Program-made: the position numbers and the translations under genes
Notes under the pieces: model-generated
Database searches by the model: none
Told to the model about the DNA's origin: nothing
The model's input: the letters and a program-made list of their open reading frames with translations, nothing else
In this document: positions 61,930-64,000 of the stretch, in pieces
Layout of the letters: every line of letters starts with the position of its first letter
How positions within the stretch are numbered: the stretch's first letter is position 1
Assembly: GCA_039930045.1 (NCBI GenBank)
Contig: JBDSQB010000005.1
Coordinates: 1-64,000, forward strand
Direction of reading: 5' to 3'
DNA from: Chthoniobacterales bacterium
Lineage (GTDB): Bacteria > Verrucomicrobiota > Verrucomicrobiia > Chthoniobacterales > DASVRZ01
DNA length: 64,000 nt

Positions 61930-62547
61930 ATGAACTTAGATCCCATTGAAACTCGCATTCTTGGCTGTCTCCTTGAAAAGGAACGACTTACGCCCGAAAA
62001 TTATCCGCTCAGCCTCAATTCCCTCACCGCCGCCTGCAACCAGACGACGAACCGCGAGCCCGTGGTGGATTTCTCGGAAAAACTCGTCGAGGAAACCCTG
62101 GCCAACATGCGTGAGAAAAAAATCGCCACCGTTGTCTTCGGTGCTGGCTCACGTGTGCAAAAATATCGTCACAACCTCGGCGACCATTTCACCCTCACTC
62201 CCGCCGAGATCGCGCTCCTCTGCATTCTTCTCCTGCGCGGCCCGCAAACCGTGGGCGAACTCCGCACCCGCAGCGAACGCATGACTCCGTGGGAATCCCT
62301 CGCGCAAGTCGAGTCGGTGCTCACCGGCCTCGCGGCGGGCGACGAACCACTCGTCCGCCTGCTCCCGATGCGGCCCGGGCAAAAAGAGCAGCGCTACCTG
62401 CAACTCCTCGGCGCGACCATGGAAATCGAAGTCCCGTTGGACACTCCGTCCGCTCCGGCGACTCCCACTCGAATGGACCGCATGGAAGCCGAACTCGCCA
62501 GTCTCCGAGCCGAGTTTGAGTCGTTTCGGAAACAATTCGAGGGCTAA
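61930..62547 (+). CDS. yceH: YceH/DUF480 family protein
   Basis: A 205-residue double winged-helix protein of the UPF0502/YceH family. Signature segments are LDPIETRILGCLLEKERLTP, YPLSLNSLTAACNQTTNREP and LTPAEIALLCILLLRGPQT. A short C-terminal coiled coil (DRMEAELASLRAEFESFRKQ) follows. The ATG at 61930 matches the family start. It is a probable DNA-binding protein; its function is not established. It converges with the truncated kinase (8-bp gap). Confidence 0.92.
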   Translation: MNLDPIETRILGCLLEKERLTPENYPLSLNSLTAACNQTTNREPVVDFSEKLVEETLANMREKKIATVVFGAGSRVQKYRHNLGDHFTLTPAEIALLCILLLRGPQTVGELRTRSERMTPWESLAQVESVLTGLAAGDEPLVRLLPMRPGQKEQRYLQLLGATMEIEVPLDTPSAPATPTRMDRMEAELASLRAEFESFRKQFEG

Positions 62548-62555
62548 AAGCTTTT

Positions 62556-64000
62556 CTAACTTTTGACGGCCTTGGCGCGCGGACGTTTGACTGGCTTCGG
62601 CAGCGCGCGGGTGATTTTTTTCAACGGCTTGTTTGCCATCAGTGGAGTCACTTTCGAAAGCGGGCGCGACTGGCCGTTTTTCGCGGTCGGATGCGGGACG
62701 ATGGCGTCGAGACAGGAGCGCACGGCGGCGGCCAGCTTGGCGGGAGGATAAGGTTTCGGCAGGAAATTTTGGCCGTCGCGCAGGGCATAACCTTTGGCGA
62801 TGAGGTCGATGCTGTAACCGCTGGTGTAAATGACTTTGAGTTCGGGCCGCGTCTTCAGCATCCGCTCGGCGAGTTGCAATCCGGAGATGGCCTCGGGCAT
62901 GACGATGTCGGTGAGGAGCAGGTCGATTTCGTTCTGTTTTTTGGCCCAGATTTTGAGGGCTTCGACGCCATTTTCCGCGCAGAGAGTTTTGTAGCCTTGC
63001 TCGGTGAGAATGGTGTCCACAAGCAGGCGGAGATTTTCCTCGTCTTCAACAATGAGGACGGTTTCGCGTCCGCGCGGCAACGTCTTGGGAGTGGTGAGCT
63101 TCGGCTCCTGCGGTTGTTCCGCCTGTGAACTGGTCGGGAGGAAAACGCGGAAAGTGGAGCCTTTGCCGACTTCGCTAACGACGTCGATCCAGCCGTTGTG
63201 CTGTTGGACGATGCCGTAAACGGTGGCGAGTCCCATGCCGGTGCCTTTGCCGACTTCCTTGGTGGTGAAAAATGGCTCGAAGATATGACCACGAGTCGCC
63301 TCGCTCATGCCGCAACCGGTGTCGGTGACAGAAAGGCAGATAAATTTGCCTGCGATGGCTTCGCGGTTGGCACGGCAATCAGCGGCGGTGATTTCTTTTT
63401 CCTCGGTCTTGATGATGAGTTGACCACCGTCGGGCATGGCGTCGCGTGCGTTGACCACGAGGTTCATGATGACTTGCTCGAGGCTGCCGTGATCGGCGTG
63501 AATCGGCGGAAGCTCTTGGCTGAATTCGGTCTTGAGCTTGATGTGCTCACCGATGAGGCGGTTCAGCATGGAGAGCAGTCCGGTGATGGCTTCGTTGAGG
63601 CCGAGACCGCGAAGTTGCATGATCTGCTTGCGGCTGAAGGCAAGGAGCTGCCGGGTGAGGGCGGCGGCGCGGTCGGCGGCGACGGAAATTTGCTCGAGCG
63701 ATTCCTGGGTCCGTTCATCGACGCTTTTCGAGAGCATGCTCAAACTCGCATGGCCCTGGATGACGGTGAGAATGTTATTGAAGTCGTGCGCGACGCCGGC
63801 TGCGAGTTGGCCGACGGCTTCCATTTTCTGCGACTGGCGAAGCTGCGCCTCGAGCCGGAGACGTTCGGAAAGATCCTGCCAGATGAGGATGGCGTAGGTT
63901 TGTTTTACGAGGGAAAAAGTCTCGCCGGAGAGCAAAGTGGACCGCGGCTGCCCAGCTTTGTCGAGAACGGTGATCTCGATATTCGTGAGGGAATGCTCGG
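62556..64000 (-). CDS. Hybrid histidine kinase, 5' partial (PAS-HisKA-HATPase-REC)
   Basis: The frame stays open to the window edge, so the N-terminus is missing; a TTG at 63935 is not the true start. The visible ~480 residues begin in a PAS-like domain ([13 protein letters not shown], then LLSGETFSL). HisKA has phospho-His in [15 protein letters not shown], and HATPase_c includes [21 protein letters not shown] receiver follows ([11 protein letters not shown], Asp in [10 protein letters not shown]). A ~45-residue Lys/Pro-rich basic tail ([12 protein letters not shown]) ends it. It is closely similar to the kinase between nuoF and nuoG and is probably its paralogue. Confidence 0.92.
   Translation of the reverse strand, partial: EHSLTNIEITVLDKAGQPRSTLLSGETFSLVKQTYAILIWQDLSERLRLEAQLRQSQKMEAVGQLAAGVAHDFNNILTVIQGHASLSMLSKSVDERTQESLEQISVAADRAAALTRQLLAFSRKQIMQLRGLGLNEAITGLLSMLNRLIGEHIKLKTEFSQELPPIHADHGSLEQVIMNLVVNARDAMPDGGQLIIKTEEKEITAADCRANREAIAGKFICLSVTDTGCGMSEATRGHIFEPFFTTKEVGKGTGMGLATVYGIVQQHNGWIDVVSEVGKGSTFRVFLPTSSQAEQPQEPKLTTPKTLPRGRETVLIVEDEENLRLLVDTILTEQGYKTLCAENGVEALKIWAKKQNEIDLLLTDIVMPEAISGLQLAERMLKTRPELKVIYTSGYSIDLIAKGYALRDGQNFLPKPYPPAKLAAAVRSCLDAIVPHPTAKNGQSRPLSKVTPLMANKPLKKITRALPKPVKRPRAKAVKS

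Overview
The window is a bacterial chromosome or metagenome contig with two compositionally different parts. Bases 1 to about 2640 are very GC-rich, with nearly every codon ending in G or C. They encode the end of a selenocysteine-containing formate dehydrogenase and the start of its NuoE/NuoF-like diaphorase subunit. From about 2640 onward, codon use is more relaxed and the content looks like a soil or freshwater Verrucomicrobiota genome. That assignment is an inference from gene content and style, not from a marker comparison. The switch falls inside one open reading frame, at the most conserved NuoF motif, so the left end may be an assembly chimera or a recombination product.

Layout of the main part: the complex I genes nuoF (3' part) and nuoG flank a reverse-strand hybrid kinase (2.6-8.3 kb). 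A 21-bp tandem array and REP-like palindromes follow (8.4-8.9 kb). Next come housekeeping genes: OsmC, a HAD hydrolase, a CAP-domain protein, a PlsC-like acyltransferase, a lone receiver protein, an OGG1-type glycosylase, ComB, a TonB/ExbB/ExbD set, peptide deformylase, PurB and a polysaccharide deacetylase (8.9-19.4 kb). A reverse-strand trio of threonine synthase, a ThiS/MoaD-like protein and a NIL-domain protein suggests sulfur transfer (19.4-21.2 kb). A two-gene hybrid kinase operon includes a 2398-residue kinase with about 15 HAMP-type repeats (21.5-30.3 kb). After it come small membrane proteins, a Kef-type antiporter, a phytase-like esterase and HemL (30.5-36.7 kb), and a second 21-bp array with a long hairpin (36.8-37.1 kb).

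The right half has LptF/G, then a lipoprotein/MMPL exporter/LpxL/LolA-like operon (37.2-42.8 kb). Secreted proteins, an ACT protein, a receiver protein with a histone H1-like tail, and a flippase with a glycosyltransferase follow (42.9-48.8 kb). A REP hairpin cluster abuts an orphan set of integron gene cassettes with one complete attC site and no integrase in view (48.8-50.3 kb). A third tandem array (42 = 2 x 21 bp) lies at 51.4-51.6 kb. The reverse-strand block from 51.9 to 61.8 kb holds a RodZ-like protein, FtsK, DnaB, bL9, DnaJ, GrpE, a SpoIIE-type phosphatase and a STAS protein. YceH and a truncated hybrid kinase close the window.

Signal transduction is dense: four hybrid histidine kinases, two free receiver proteins and a phosphatase/STAS pair. 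I saw no rRNA, tRNA, CRISPR array, transposase or integrase. The most unusual items are the orphan integron cassettes, three intergenic arrays that keep an exact 21-bp register despite unrelated sequences, the giant poly-HAMP kinase, and the selenocysteine codon with its SECIS hairpin.
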